Source of the DNA: Auanema rhodensis
Lineage: Eukaryota > Nematoda > Chromadorea > Rhabditida > Rhabditidae
DNA: 64,000 nucleotides
Reading direction: 5' to 3'
NCBI GenBank assembly: GCA_964057225.1
Contig: OZ059895.1
Span: 7,564,001-7,628,000, forward strand
The stretch's first letter is position 1; each line of letters starts with the position of its first letter. The position numbers and the translations under genes are program-made. The notes beneath the pieces are model-generated. The model was not told where the DNA came from, searched no databases, and saw nothing but the letters and a program-made list of their open reading frames with translations. Below are positions 12,538-25,200 of the stretch, piece by piece.

Positions 12538-12791
12538 GTTTTTTGTTATGTTCTTAGCATATCATTTCGTGAATTCGTGTACATACATAATTAGAATTGA
12601 AGCTTTCGATAGAAATATTGTTATTGTAGGTTATTTCAACTCTTAATCTATTTGTTGAAGTTTTTGTTATATATTCTACAGATAAATTCTACTATGTTGA
12701 AATGTATCTTTCATTTATACGCTCAAAATCGTTATATAATATTTAAGTCGTTATACATATAAACCCTGCTATTCCTCTAAGCAATTCCCTT

Positions 12792-12859
12792 TCAGAACCC
12801 ACACCATTGGATTGCAGTTAGAGAAGGCTCGAAATGATCGAGGAAAAACTACGATCTAA
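12792..12859 (+). pseudogene. Copied 3' tail of eIF3e
   Basis: These 68 bases repeat 7057-7124 exactly: the final codons of eIF3e through the stop (ending RNDRGKTTI). No other eIF3e exon is present, so this is a passenger fragment of the duplication. By chance the junction reads CCCTTTCAG|AACCC, which resembles a splice acceptor. Confidence 0.9.
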
Positions 12860-13222
12860 ATGATATTGCGGATTCTTTTTTCTGTTTTTGTTTTAATTTG
12901 TTGGGCTGATACGCTTGTTTTCGTAATTTTTCTCTCTTTCGGACATCTGAAAAAATAAAATTCTAATCTTAATTACTGCTGATACCTTGTTGTTGATTGT
13001 TAGTTCCTACTATTATACTAAATGTATTTTCTTGTTGGAATATGAAGGTTTGTAAAAGATCGTTGAATTATAAGAAGATATGGTTTCTTTCCTGTCACAT
13101 ATGTATATATCATATATAATACATGAGAATAGCTCAACTTGAAAACTTATGTTTATTTTTAATGATTTAGAACTTTTTTCTAGTTTAAAAATAGAATAAT
13201 TTGTGTTTTCACTTACAAAATA

Positions 13223-16200
13223 ATGACTTCATTACGGGTAAATTAGTAGTTTTTTAACAATTTTATGAACAATTCTTTAGTTTATTCCTAAAACTGCGTA
13301 TAATGTAGCTCTGGATGATTTAACTATGGCATCCATTTTTGGAGATGACATTGAAGGAAATCAAATAACTAATGTACTTGCTCTTGAAGCTAAGCCGTTC
13401 GCTCTGATTGTTTTCGGGGAAAAATTAATGACGCGTGTAAGTAAATTTTGAATTCTGTCTTATTCAAGCTTTAGCTTTGTGGATGAAGTTCCTCTTTTAG
13501 ATAAAGCATTTGCCTATTTATGATATTATTTTGGTTTTGTGCAAGGGCTATTTGACATTTATAAAGGGCCGGCATCTATCCTTGCAGTTGGGTTAGGTTT
13601 TAAATTCTTTTTAATTTTATCTATTTCAGTGACGTACCATCATATCCTGCTGCTAAATCAGAAGAGAATTTTAAGTTTGTTTTGTCTTTCATTCGTTTCA
13701 AAAGTATTTTTTATGAAGGAACGGGATAGTATCTGAGAAATGTTTCAATAATGTTGTAGCCTATACATATTCAAACTTATCAGCGTGGATGCAACCTTCT
13801 CAGCCGAATGTGAGTCATTTTTCCTAAAGCTTATTCAAACGATATTTCAGCTTTTTTGTAAAGCCATTTATGATAGATTGCTTAAATGGCAACCAGGGTA
13901 TAGTTTCGTTGATTTTTCATTACTAAAGCATACTGAGCTTTTTGGTAAGAACTAGTTCACATGTAGCACGAGTAAAATTCAATATTAAGATTATTTCACA
14001 AGTAAACAGCTGGATAATTGGGGTGAAATGGATATTAGAACGAAATCTGAACTTATAAGTGCAATAGCTACGAATACATTTCGATTTAATGTTTGGTTTG
14101 TTCTAATGTCCTTGAGGTATTCGAGTTGGGACTTCTGAAAGAGCTTTGACTTTTTTAGAAATGAGTTTTCCCTAGTATATGATACGTCAGCTAAATTAGT
14201 ACATTTCGGAAAACTGAAAACCAAAGTAGTTTTTCAATTTTCTGGAATATTAACATATGTTCTTTTAGAAATTGATAATATATTCCACTAGTTCTGGAAA
14301 TGCCGAAACCTATGAGTAAAAATTAAATTTTTCTTTTAAATTATAAAATTTCTCTTCAGAATACTGAAAGATATTCACCGTCACGTAAAGTATTGTAGAT
14401 CAGCTTACCATCTTACCTTTCCATTCATTTTCAACAACTTTGAAGTTGTATATCACGAGGTAATCAATAACCCACGTTCTTAATTTTATGCAAATTTCTT
14501 ACAGACGCTTACTTCACAAGGCCCATTATTAGAAATGCTTATTGGCCCATATATGACGAATTCGGTATGATTTTTCTTTTTTTCTGTTTTGTACTTAGTT
14601 TCAAGCATTTAACATCGGATGGTAGAGGATATTTCTCAGGAAAAATTTATGCCTTTGTGAGGAGAATACCATTATTTGTCACATACTTGTTCGTTTTACT
14701 ATCTATATGGTCCCTATGTTCAGTATACGCAATTTCAGGTCTGAATTTCTTTTTTCACCTTCACAAGATAAGGAATCATGCATGTGAGCTAAATCTCTTC
14801 AATATCTGAAACTTTAAGAATTTCAGAAGAAATCCCCTTTCTACTTTTGATTTGGAAAGACTGATTGGGAAGTTCTTTCAGAAATCTACGGATTCTTTTT
14901 TCTCCCCAAATAAAAAACACGTATTTTATTGTTATAATTTCTGATATATATTCTCATATTTCAGATTCCTGAATTAGCCCGAAAGATAGCAGCCAGATTT
15001 AATAATTGGAAATCATTAGAAGATTTTATTGATAAGACCTTGGAGAGTAGCTATGTCTATTTTGGTAATGATAAAGTTCATAACCTAAAGGGCTTCACTA
15101 GAAGTTTTTTTTACAGATGTCTTTGAGAGAGCCGATAAAAGCCAGCTGCCAAAGTTGTTTAAAAAGCGGTGTATGAATATTTATGCCAGTTCTCTTGCTT
15201 TACATACATTCCGTTTCATGATCTATGTATTGCTAGTTACACTTCGGTAATGTTTTCATATCTCCATCTTATGCTTTTTGATATTCAAGCTCGATGTATA
15301 CGACTGTTATTGGATCGAACAACACGGTCAGGTTCATTGGTGCTGGTCATTTTCCGGTATATTCTTTACGTTGTTCTGTTGATTTTTTGTTTTTTTATAG
15401 AATGTAATAGATGAAAAAGAATTACTTACAACTGAAGTGTAAGTTTTTCTTTGATATATCTTTCTTTAAACTATCTTTTAAAGACCAAATAAAGAAACTA
15501 TCGTTTCGAAACAAATTGAAAACGGAGAAGAAGATGGCAAATTAAAAAGAAAGAGAACGCAAAGCAAGTGCATTACCATGTAGGGGGTACTTCTAATTTT
15601 TTCTTTTCAAAATTGTGTTTCAGTCTTGATTCCCCGGAACCGGCTGCTAAAACCTCGAAGTTGGAACCAGCTCTTCCTTTATCGTATGTCATTTTGTTTT
15701 GAAGTAGAATGATAACGAATTTTTAAATATTTCAGAGTTAAACAAGAAGTGAATACTCATAAATTTGATCTTAAAAAGGTTGGTGAATTATAATCTGTGT
15801 ATCAAAATTATCTCTTTTAAGGTGAAACAAGAGAAAACAGACAATACTCTTGCAACATCTGCACCTGTAACTAACCCTGCTACCACTAATGCTGTAGATC
15901 TTTCTCGAGTTAAAAAGGAATCCATTAAATCAAGCTTCACAGCTGCTCCTTCTATAAATTCTGATGTATTTTTCGTTTTATATGCGATTTATAAAATTCT
16001 AATACATTTGTTTAGATTCCTGATGATAGATCTGACAAGAGTGAGGATATTACACGAGATGTTGTAGATTTCAAACGTTTCAAAGCTGATATTGATGCTG
16101 ATCCTAACATTCAAGCGGTGTATAAAACTATTTTTGGGTTTAATCTTATTTAATTTCACTTACTTTTCTATTATTGTTTCAGCTTAATCATTGACAATCG

Positions 16201-16282
16201 AGAAGCTCTTCGAACTCGTTATATAGATCTTCTGAAAGAAAATGCGAAATTAAAGGATATTATACGGGCAATGGAAACTTAG
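13223..16282 (+). CDS. Unrecognised basic nuclear-type protein, paralog B
   Basis: Paralog of 7488-10522 with the same exon order, start (MTSLR) and end (KDIIRAMET). Every exon I followed still reads open in phase, so it is probably a working gene rather than a pseudogene. The ends are nearly identical to A, including the nuclear-localisation-like stretch and the three SUMO-type motifs. Several internal exons differ strongly: for example SKLWEIVRIFKTIKEYPFHL in A corresponds to SGKIYAFVRRIPLFVTYL in B, and SIFKCIPKEQQKSIYMHS to DVFERADKSQLPKLFKKR. One exon end moved: B appears to splice at AAAA|GTATTTTTTATG near 13708, about 36 bp upstream of the donor aligned with A's GATA|GTAACTGAG. Function unknown. 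Confidence 0.68.
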
Positions 16283-16409
16283 TTGCCATAATTACTGTTG
16301 TTGTTGTTGTTGTTATTTTGTTCTGTTATAATGATTTTCGGATAACAGATCTACTAATTGATCCAGAATCGTTCATATTCATAGTGCATCAAGCAGTTCC
16401 TGACTATGT

Positions 16410-16729
16410 ATCTGAAAAAATAAAATTCTAATCTTAATTACTGCTGATACCTTGTTGTTGATTGTTAGTTCCTACTATTATACTAAATGTATTTTCTTGT
16501 TGGAATATGAAGGTTTGTAAAAGATCGTTGAATTATAAGAAGATATGGTTTCTTTCCTGTCACATATGTATATATCATATATAATACATGAGAATAGCTC
16601 AACTTGAAAACTTATGTTTATTTTTAATGATTTAGAACTTTTTTCTAGTTTAAAAATAGAATAATTTGTGTTTTCACTTACAAAATAATGACTTCATTAC
16701 GGGTAAATTAGTAGTTTTTTAACAATTTT
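16410..16729. repeat. Third, 320-bp copy of the paralog 5' end
   Basis: Matches 7210-7529 with a constant offset of 9200. It contains the eIF3e poly(A) signal, the 5' flank, exon 1 (ATG ACT TCA TTA CGG) and the beginning of intron 1, then stops. It encodes only five residues, so it is a fragment. It lies between paralog B and the MPPE1 gene. Confidence 0.92.
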
Positions 16730-16808
16730 TTGTAATATCTGAATTCCGCTCTTCACTTTTGTTTCTTTGATCGATATCTTTATATTATTTTATTATTATT
16801 TATTCAGA

Positions 16809-18406
16809 ATGAGAAATAAAATAAAAAAGGGTTTGGTGATATTAGCGGTTTGCATTTCTGTGATTCTATTTTGGTGCGAATTTCTGGTTTATCCATTTCA
16901 TCTATATGTGTGCTCTAAAGGTTTTGAGGGAATTAAAAAGTAAGTTATATTAAATTTATGATTTATAAGTTATATTAGAAATACCAATGATGAACTCAAT
17001 GTTATAATGATTTCTGATACTCATATTCTCGGGAAATTTAAGGGTCATTGGTTTGATAGAATTAGGAGGTTTTAATACAATAAATTTATTCTCTCTTTAC
17101 ACTGTTTTAAGAGAATGGCAAATGTCTAGCTCATTTACGCAAGCTGTGAAATGGCTCCAACCTGAAGCTGTTTTCTTTTTAGGTATTATATGTTGACTAA
17201 TGTTTTTTTATTGTTATTCAAACATTGCTACAGGAGATTTAATGGACGAAGGTCAATGGACAGATGAAAACTTATTCAATGAATATGCCGATAGATTTTT
17301 CAAAGTTTTCAATAACCAGACAGCGGGACCTACTATGTATTTTATTCCTGGAAATCATGATTTAGGATTTCATTTTGAGTAAATCTATATGTTAACAACA
17401 TTAATAATCTCTTTATAATTAGAATACATCCTGAACGTATAAAATGGTTCAAAAAACGTTTTGATGTCGACTCTGTTAATATTTTGAATATAAAAGGTAC
17501 TCATTATTTAATAATAATAACTTATTATTTATAGGATTTCCCTTTGTGACGATTAATTCTATGGCCATGCATGGTGATAAATGTAGATTATGTGCTGGTG
17601 CATTGAATTTAATGGAAACATATTCAAAAATCTTTGATTGTGCTGCTAATGAATCTTGCACATCATACCCAGAATCTGAATTAAATCGCCCTTTTATAAA
17701 GCCTATAGTTCTTCAGCATTTTCCTTTATTTAGGTAAATTAATTCATATTATTTTTATTATATTTTTTTTTGTTTCAGAACAAATGAAAATGTTTGTATG
17801 CGGGATGAAGATTTTGATGAACTAGCACCTGACCGTGATGAGCATTACCGAGAAAAGTGGGAATGTCTCTCTAAAGAATCAACTCAGTGGGTATCTTCTT
17901 ATAAGCTTGAATTTCATGTTTGTCGTAGATATATTCTGGAAAAAATCCAACCGAGAGCTGTTTTTGATGGCCATGCACATCGTGGATGTAAGAGGAAGTA
18001 AATTACTTTATATAATTTGCAATTAAGTATATTTATTTGAGATGGACTTCTCCAACTGAATTTTATGAGTACACTCAAAATTCTTTTAACTGGAGAAATA
18101 ATGACGTTCCTACAATTTTAATGGTTAGTATCGACAAAGATAGAGTAAGTTTATTGTTTTTTCAATGATTATTGACAGATAATATTTTTTTCGGCTGAAA
18201 AAGTTTTATTTCAAGATTTTTATTTTTTAAATCTTTTTCAGGTTGATGTAAAAACCTGCTATCTTCCTAGAGAATCTTTTATTTTTGTTGGATACTTTTT
18301 TATAATTCTTTTTATATTAATATTTTTTCAATACGTTTTAATGCTTTGTCTTAAAATTAAATCTCATTCTACTGATCTTCGATTACTTTCGACTAAACAC
18401 GAGTAA
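16809..18406 (+). CDS. MPPE1: Metallophosphoesterase 1 (PGAP5-like GPI-anchor remodelling enzyme)
   Basis: Calcineurin-like metallophosphoesterase with the metal-binding motifs in order: MIISDTH, FLGDLMDEGQW, FIPGNHDLGFHFE, QHFPLFR and FDGHAHRGC. It has an N-terminal membrane anchor (LVILAVCISVILFWCEFLVY) and a second helix near the C-terminus (FIFVGYFFIILFILIFFQYV), the two-helix layout of MPPE1/PGAP5. In animals this enzyme removes an ethanolamine-phosphate side chain from GPI anchors so that anchored proteins leave the ER efficiently. Conserved cysteines (CRLCAGALNL) lie in the lumenal part. All catalytic residues are present. The start is set by TTATTCAG|AATGAGAAAT. Introns are 40-70 bp. 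Confidence 0.92.
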
Positions 18407-19890
18407 CCTTAAATTTAGTTTGTACTTAAGAAAATCAAAATTGTTTGATACTGCTCATATGGTTATTGTATACTTAAAAACTTAAAAATACTTAAAATTA
18501 TTATTAATTATATTTTGGACTAATTTTAATTGTAAAAAACGTTTGATCATATTCGTATTGTTTAGTTGCTTTTGGAGCAAAATCAGCAATGAACAGTTCT
18601 AATGCCAACACTACTAGTTTTTTACTAATTGATTTCTTTATGTTTATTGATTTCTTATATATAATAAAGGATGTGATAATTATGAAGCTCTCATTTTTAT
18701 TTTTCTTTCTATTTAAACACAATTCTGCCAGGAAATTATAAATTAGGTAGATGAGAAAACATTCTCACGCAATCAAACAGTAAGAATTTTGATATCGTTT
18801 GTCTAATTCTTTGCTTCCTCTTCCGATCTTCTCTTCTCTTCCTGATTCCTCATCATCTTTTCGTCTATGTCTTCATGTTCTTTACCTTTCGTCCTTTTTG
18901 CTTTTCTCTTATGATGCTATGTGGCCTCTGTATTTATTCTTCGTTCTGTTCTCGTTTTTGTTTGCCTATGTGAAGAAGCATGTCACATCCTGTCTCCTAG
19001 CACATTATATAATCCCATTACCAAAATCGATTAGATTTTCCTGACAACAAAAGGTTTAAACTCAACAGTTTTGAAAACTTTCATTATGATATCTAGCCTT
19101 AAGGATACGTTACAGAACTTAAACTGACCTGTTATTGCATCTTCTCATCTTGTCCGTGAATCAACAGAAGTCTTCAACTGGCAATCCACTTATCCACATG
19201 ATACTAAGCCTGATTCTCAACTCTCTTCCTCGGCAGTCTACCACACCACAGATATAACATTCAGTTCAATATCTGTTATGTGCTCCACACTGCTGTTGCA
19301 TCATTCTATTAGTAATATTAACTAATTTCCTTTTATTATTTGATTATTCAAACGTATTATTTTCTAATTATTTGTTTTTCGACATAATTGAACTCTTTGG
19401 ATTTTACATTAAAATTATGTTTTTTGTCTCATGATGTTAATGTTTTCTCTCCTCATTCACTCAAGAATAAGGTTGCCTTATAACACATAGTTAACTTAAC
19501 TAAAATATTTATATAAACCTACAACATTCTATTATCAGAATGATATATAGATTCTAATACTCGGTAGTACCTCGCTAGTCCATTTAGCTAGTGATAGTAT
19601 GATGTTGGATGGGACAAGGTCGCTTGTCAGGCTGGTCGATCACCACCCCACAATTCTCATATCAGAATTTCCTATCCGTTTCCTTTTCTGCATAACGGTC
19701 TCCTCCGATATGTTCATCATTGTATTCATCGTTTTCTTCTACTATGTCACCTTTATATCTTTGTTGTTAATTCCTATATCGTCCTTCTGATTAACTTCAA
19801 TGGGTCTTACGACTGATATCTGCAAATCGTCATCGTACTACCCTATTGCAACATCATAATTCGCTTGCTGATCTCCTGATTTTCTTACAG
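18407..19890. other. Intergenic, upstream of cas-1
   Basis: No supported gene. The stretch 18790-19040 is pyrimidine-rich and open in one frame, but its low-complexity Leu/Phe/Ser translation looks like a composition artefact. It may hold the cas-1 promoter. Confidence 0.35.
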
Positions 19891-19928
19891 GTTTATCAAA
19901 CATCGATCCAGCTTCTCAATCTCGAAAC

Positions 19929-22190
19929 ATGCGTGACCCACTGCGGGACCAGGTAAGCTGTTTTCTCTAGAATTGTTTTTCGTTTCTGTATCTTCTGAAT
20001 TCTGCGCAGATAGACAAGCTATTTCTTCCTTTCCACTCAATAGCTTGTCTTGTTGTTTTCAAATCTCATCGCCCCATTTTGTGATTTTAGAATAACATTC
20101 TATGAGTCTCACTTTATATTGTTGTTACAATCACCATCACGAATTTCTTATCAATAAGGTTCTCTATTCATTTTCCAATATTTCCATTTCACCGTTTTGA
20201 CTCATTTTGCTTTTAACAATATCACGTCAACTTGTTTGATTCTGATTCAAGAGTTGACAATCTGAAGTATTCAGATTTTTTTCTTTTTTTTTTACAAATA
20301 AATATTTCTGATTCGTAATTGCATATTTTAAAGAATGTTATCTTTCATTTCTATCCTATTATCTCCTTTTAATCTTTAACATGATTTCATAAACGGCCTT
20401 CTGTTTCTTTTCCCAACCGGCCAATGACATTTTCATTTCATGTGTCATATTTGTCTTATCTGAGGATTCTGAAGTCAAAAGTTCTTAATAATCCGGAATC
20501 TGCTTTTTTCTTTTTCTGCTCTGCTCAATTATGCTCAATCTATTTGTTCATATGGCTAGTTCGCTGAGCTTAGATCATCTCGATTCTCATAGATTCATCT
20601 TCCATCTCTATCTCTCGTTTCATGCTGTCCAGCCGTTCAATCCATTTGACTATTGAAAGAATTCGTGCTCTTCTTCAAAGAAATTTTCAAGCCATCTTCA
20701 AGCTCTGCAAATTCTCATGGATTTGCTGAAAATATACAGCTTTTCCACCTTCTCACAATAGACTTGCTTCAAGTTAAGCTCAATATACAGGATATTATGT
20801 GGTTAATGAAAATTGGGGAGAGGGATATACAGTTAACATCATTTCACTAATCTAATGATATGCTGTATTTTCAAACGTATAACGGCCTTTCCTCCACAAT
20901 TAATGAATGTGGTCTTCTGAATCTATTATATATCAGCTATTTTCTCTTATTATCCATCTTCTAGATCTGATACCTGCGGTATCCTTTGGCTTGTTTTTGT
21001 TGTTTGATGTCCTTGCAGGTTTTTGACAATCATTCATTGCGGCATCCGCTTCTTATCAACATGTTGCCGAAAATGGAAAAAAGAAATTGAAGATAATTTT
21101 CATTAGAAATTGCTACAGCATAAGCATTAAGCAAAGGAGACAGCGTTTTTTCGAATATTGCTGGCACAGCGAGTTTGTCAATCTCTTGTAAATGCCACCT
21201 GAACATCTTATACTGATCAACAATTTTAAGCCAATCAGGCGGCAATCAGGTTTTGAGCTTACGATGAACTTAAATCGTATCTTCTCCACCTACTTTTTCC
21301 ATATTTATCATTATTATCACTGTAGTCGTCATCATCCTGGGCTTCAAAAGTTGACGACCACGTCAATTGACAGACATTTCTCATAAATACGTAGTGATTG
21401 AGCCGAAAGAGGACGACCACCACGTTGTCTTTTGATGTCATTTCTTATCTAAATGGCGTTCCTCGTTATTCTTTTGAAATTTTCTATTCCCCCCCCCTTT
21501 TTTTCTGACAATGATTATGTGCTTACCCAATCATTCACATCAATGGGGTCGTTACGACAATGTCTTCGCTTCTGCGATTCATTTTGTGTCTTTTATAACG
21601 ATCAGACAGTATACCGAAGTTATTTTCTTCCGAATGTCCTTTTTAACTACTTCGATTGCTTAATGATTCTCAACATATATCTTTGTAAATCTTTAAAGTC
21701 ATTGTCGACATGCTTGACGTGCTTTGTGTATATGGATATTTCAACTGTTCAGTCAAATACTGCAAATAGAAGAAACCAACCTTTTTCGTTTATATCATCT
21801 GAAAACATGTCTTCACATATCTTTTTCCATTTCTTCGTTTAACTTATAGTGTTATTTCATTCAAAATTTGTATGAAATGCATTATATTCGATTGTAAAAC
21901 TATGTTTTTTCTTGAACAAAGTTTTGAAATTCAGTCTAAATATTCAATTTAACTACCTTTTATGTCTTATATTTCTATGTTTTTTTATATTTTTTATAAA
22001 AACTATGAAATAGAGTCATGTTACGAACTTTATAATAGAACTGGATTCTGATGACGTTTATTCATTATCACCCGTAGGGCATGATGAGTCCTGATCTCTT
22101 CATCGTTTATCAATTTTCTTTTTCGATGTGAGAAGATGTCTATTTCATAAGCAAATGTTTATGTTTTTTCTTTTTTTTCTTTGCCCCCCC

Positions 22191-22262
<72 letters not shown>

Positions 22263-25200
22263 TCTGTCTTTCAACCCTGTCTTTCAACCTTTTTTCAAAG
22301 TTTTTTTTCTATTATTTCAAAAAAAATTTTACTTTAAACGATTGAAAAAATAAAATTTTTTTCTACATTCCTCGAGAAAATTCATACAATATACATATAT
22401 GTCGTTATAGTCAACCTCTTCTTTTGCTGTCGTTTTGATCATCCCATAATCGCCTCGTTGTCCTCAACTCTTTTCTTTTCTGACGCCTTTCAAAGAATTC
22501 TTCAAATCACATAATTCACAGTGAACGGTTATCGCAACTCTGTCAGCCATGTCATCCTTTATTTCTCCTTACCTGTTTGACTGATCCAACAAAAGTAACC
22601 ATAAGCCTTTTTAAACGGAAGAGGAGCTTAACTGCTTTATCCCATAACTTTTTTCTGTCATTCTTCTTTAAAGTTTCATTTGAAATTTTAGTTGAAAGAT
22701 AGAATAGAAAAAAGAAAACTGTAGTTATTATTCTGAGACAAAGTTTTTTTTTCTTTGAAAAATTTAAAATTATTAATAATCTTCAAGATTGGAATATTTG
22801 CTGAACTTATAAAGATATTACCAGTAAGTCGGATATAGCTTTAGTGCCTACAACATCCAGTTTTCTATAACTATAAAGTATATTATCATGACTGGTTTCA
22901 CACAATGTCTCTCTTTTTGCTATGATCACTCACATATATTCTTTATATATCTTACTCTCTCTCTTTCTTTCTTTCTTTCTCTCTCACTCCCTCTCTCTCT
23001 CTTTCTCTCTCTCACTCTCTTACCCCCTCTCTCTCTCTCTTAAAAAAAATTGGAAATCTGTTCTTCTTTTTCTTCCCCCCCCCTCTCCTTCCACCACTTT
23101 AGTACTGAGACCAAAATTTATTTTATTTTCATATGTGTTAGAGCAGACTAAAGATTAGTATGAACATCCATTTAAGATGACCCAGCCAATGAATAGCCAT
23201 AGTCTTCGTTCATGAAATTTGTATTTTTCTCCGAAAAACGGTTATCAACTTCTGAGCTGGACACCGATGAAGAAAACGAGCATCTAACCAGTTTATTTCT
23301 TTCTTTCTTTCATTTAATATGAATGATTATCGAATGATTTTTACGAAATTCAATTTTCTATCTCATTTCACTATCATTATCATCAACGAATTCTTTTTTT
23401 TTCTTCTTTTTCTTCTTCTTTTATAACAAAGTGACCGACATTCAATTGTCAAGAATCAAAGAAAATATTACTACTACTAATCATTTTATTTTTATTTATT
23501 TCATTTCTTAAAGCATTTTTTAATAGTTTCGAGAATTGTACAAATTGTTTTTTATATTCATAAAAGGGTCAGAAATGTAATTAAAAGACCGGTTTTTCTT
23601 CAATTTACTGTTAATAATGATAAATGTAAAATAGATAAAAGCTTTTCGATTATTTTGTCATTAAAAATGAAAAACGGCTTGATCATTATCAATCTCATTC
23701 AATTACTTCGTTCACACGTTTACTTCAGTCCCTATCACTGTACTGTATAGAACATTTGCGTGTACGGTCACACGTAGCCAATGTTGAAGGCCAGGTTCCC
23801 AGGTCGTCAAACATCTTATCAGCTCTTCGCCTCATTGAGCATTTTACCCGTATTGCCAACCGTTCCTTCTTCAAGCCATTGTATCACTTTTTTTTTTCTT
23901 CGAAAGCTAACTTTCCAACTAGTGTAGAATGATGTACGTGAATAGATTACGTATGAAACAACGGCTTTCATTCTCGATTGAAGAGAACGCATTGAGCGGT
24001 TGTATCAATCTATCTACGAACAGTTTCCTTCTTCTTTCCATTCTTCCTTATTTCCTCTTTTCTAATTTTCTAATTGAAAGAACACTTAGTTGTTGTTCAA
24101 GAAATAGAAATACTTCCATAGATTTCCATTTTTCATGAACACATAAGTAGAAAAGAATAAAGTCTGTGTTAATTCAATAATAAGCAGTTAAGATGTAAGC
24201 TGAATTATAGAAATAACACAAGAATTTTCCTTATTTAAAGCATTACGACATTCCAATACTTATTTTATAATTAAAATATAAAAACTTTATTACAACTTAT
24301 TCTGTTTTGCTTCCAACCTTATCATATCCAAAGTTTTCTTGCCATTTCTTGGATTATTTTCATTTAAATGTAATAGTTTATACAAAGAATGAACTGAAAT
24401 TTGATCTTTATTGATGCTATAAGCTTTAATATATAGGAAAACGTATGTTGTAGTAGATTTACTAGTAATGTATCCTCTCAAGTCTTAATGTTTCAAAACA
24501 TTTCAGACATCCTGTTTCATTCTAGTTAGATATATACTATGTGTTTCATTAAATATATATGTATATTCTTTATTTTACCTTATTCTAATCCCCCCCCTAT
24601 ATCCTTTAATTTAATTTAATGATAAAGATTTAAATATTTATATTCTTTTAATGTTTATTATATAGTTTATATTCATTTATTATGTTATCGGTGTTCTTTT
24701 ATTAAAACTTCATGCTTCATGACAGCTATCTTTACAAAGCAGCTGCTCATTGTGCTACGGTTTCTCATTCGGTTTTTGAGCATAAAAACAGACATATAGC
24801 TTGCAGTGATAGCCTATTGGTGCTGATACTCTTCATTCATTTAACTACTTGACCACATGATCAACTATTGAATTTTTCGATTATAATCAAATACATTCAT
24901 AGATTTGTCTTCAATCACATTCTTTAATTTCTCATCCTCATCTGCTTTCATTTCTGTCAATTTTGATTAATGTCTATATCTTTTATTTGTGAGAAAAACG
25001 ACTGAAAGCTTGGCACCTACTTCTCTGTCTGTTCTGAACTTTATTTCATATCATCCTCACACCATCACTTACATTTCATTTTCTCTACATACTTTCTCAT
25101 TGAAAAACATTGATCACATCATTTTACAGGCCCCAACCAGCTTTGCCTGGGCCATCTACGCCAATTCCTCCGAATACCCGGAGGAACTAGCTTTCGAGAA

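Larger units (their letters stand above)
12792..16322. repeat. Duplicated block, second (derived) copy
   Basis: Second copy of 7057-10560, placed 254 bp after the mrps-30 stop. It carries the eIF3e tail, its poly(A) signal (12954-12959), the paralog 5' flank and the whole of paralog B. The right edge ends at TTATTTTGTT (16313-16322), after which the sequence is unrelated. Introns as well as exons are copied, so this was a DNA-level event, not retroposition. Confidence 0.92.
19953..25129. other. Large cas-1 intron 1
   Basis: A 5.2-kb intron between the first coding exon and the SH3 exon. It holds two CT microsatellites and several short poly(C) runs. Open frames inside it are low-complexity. 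No RNA gene or transposase was recognised. Confidence 0.6.

Noticed and set aside
22068-22115. GATGAGTCCTGATCTC resembling a hammerhead ribozyme core
   Set aside because: No GAAA core element or pairing stems in the required positions.
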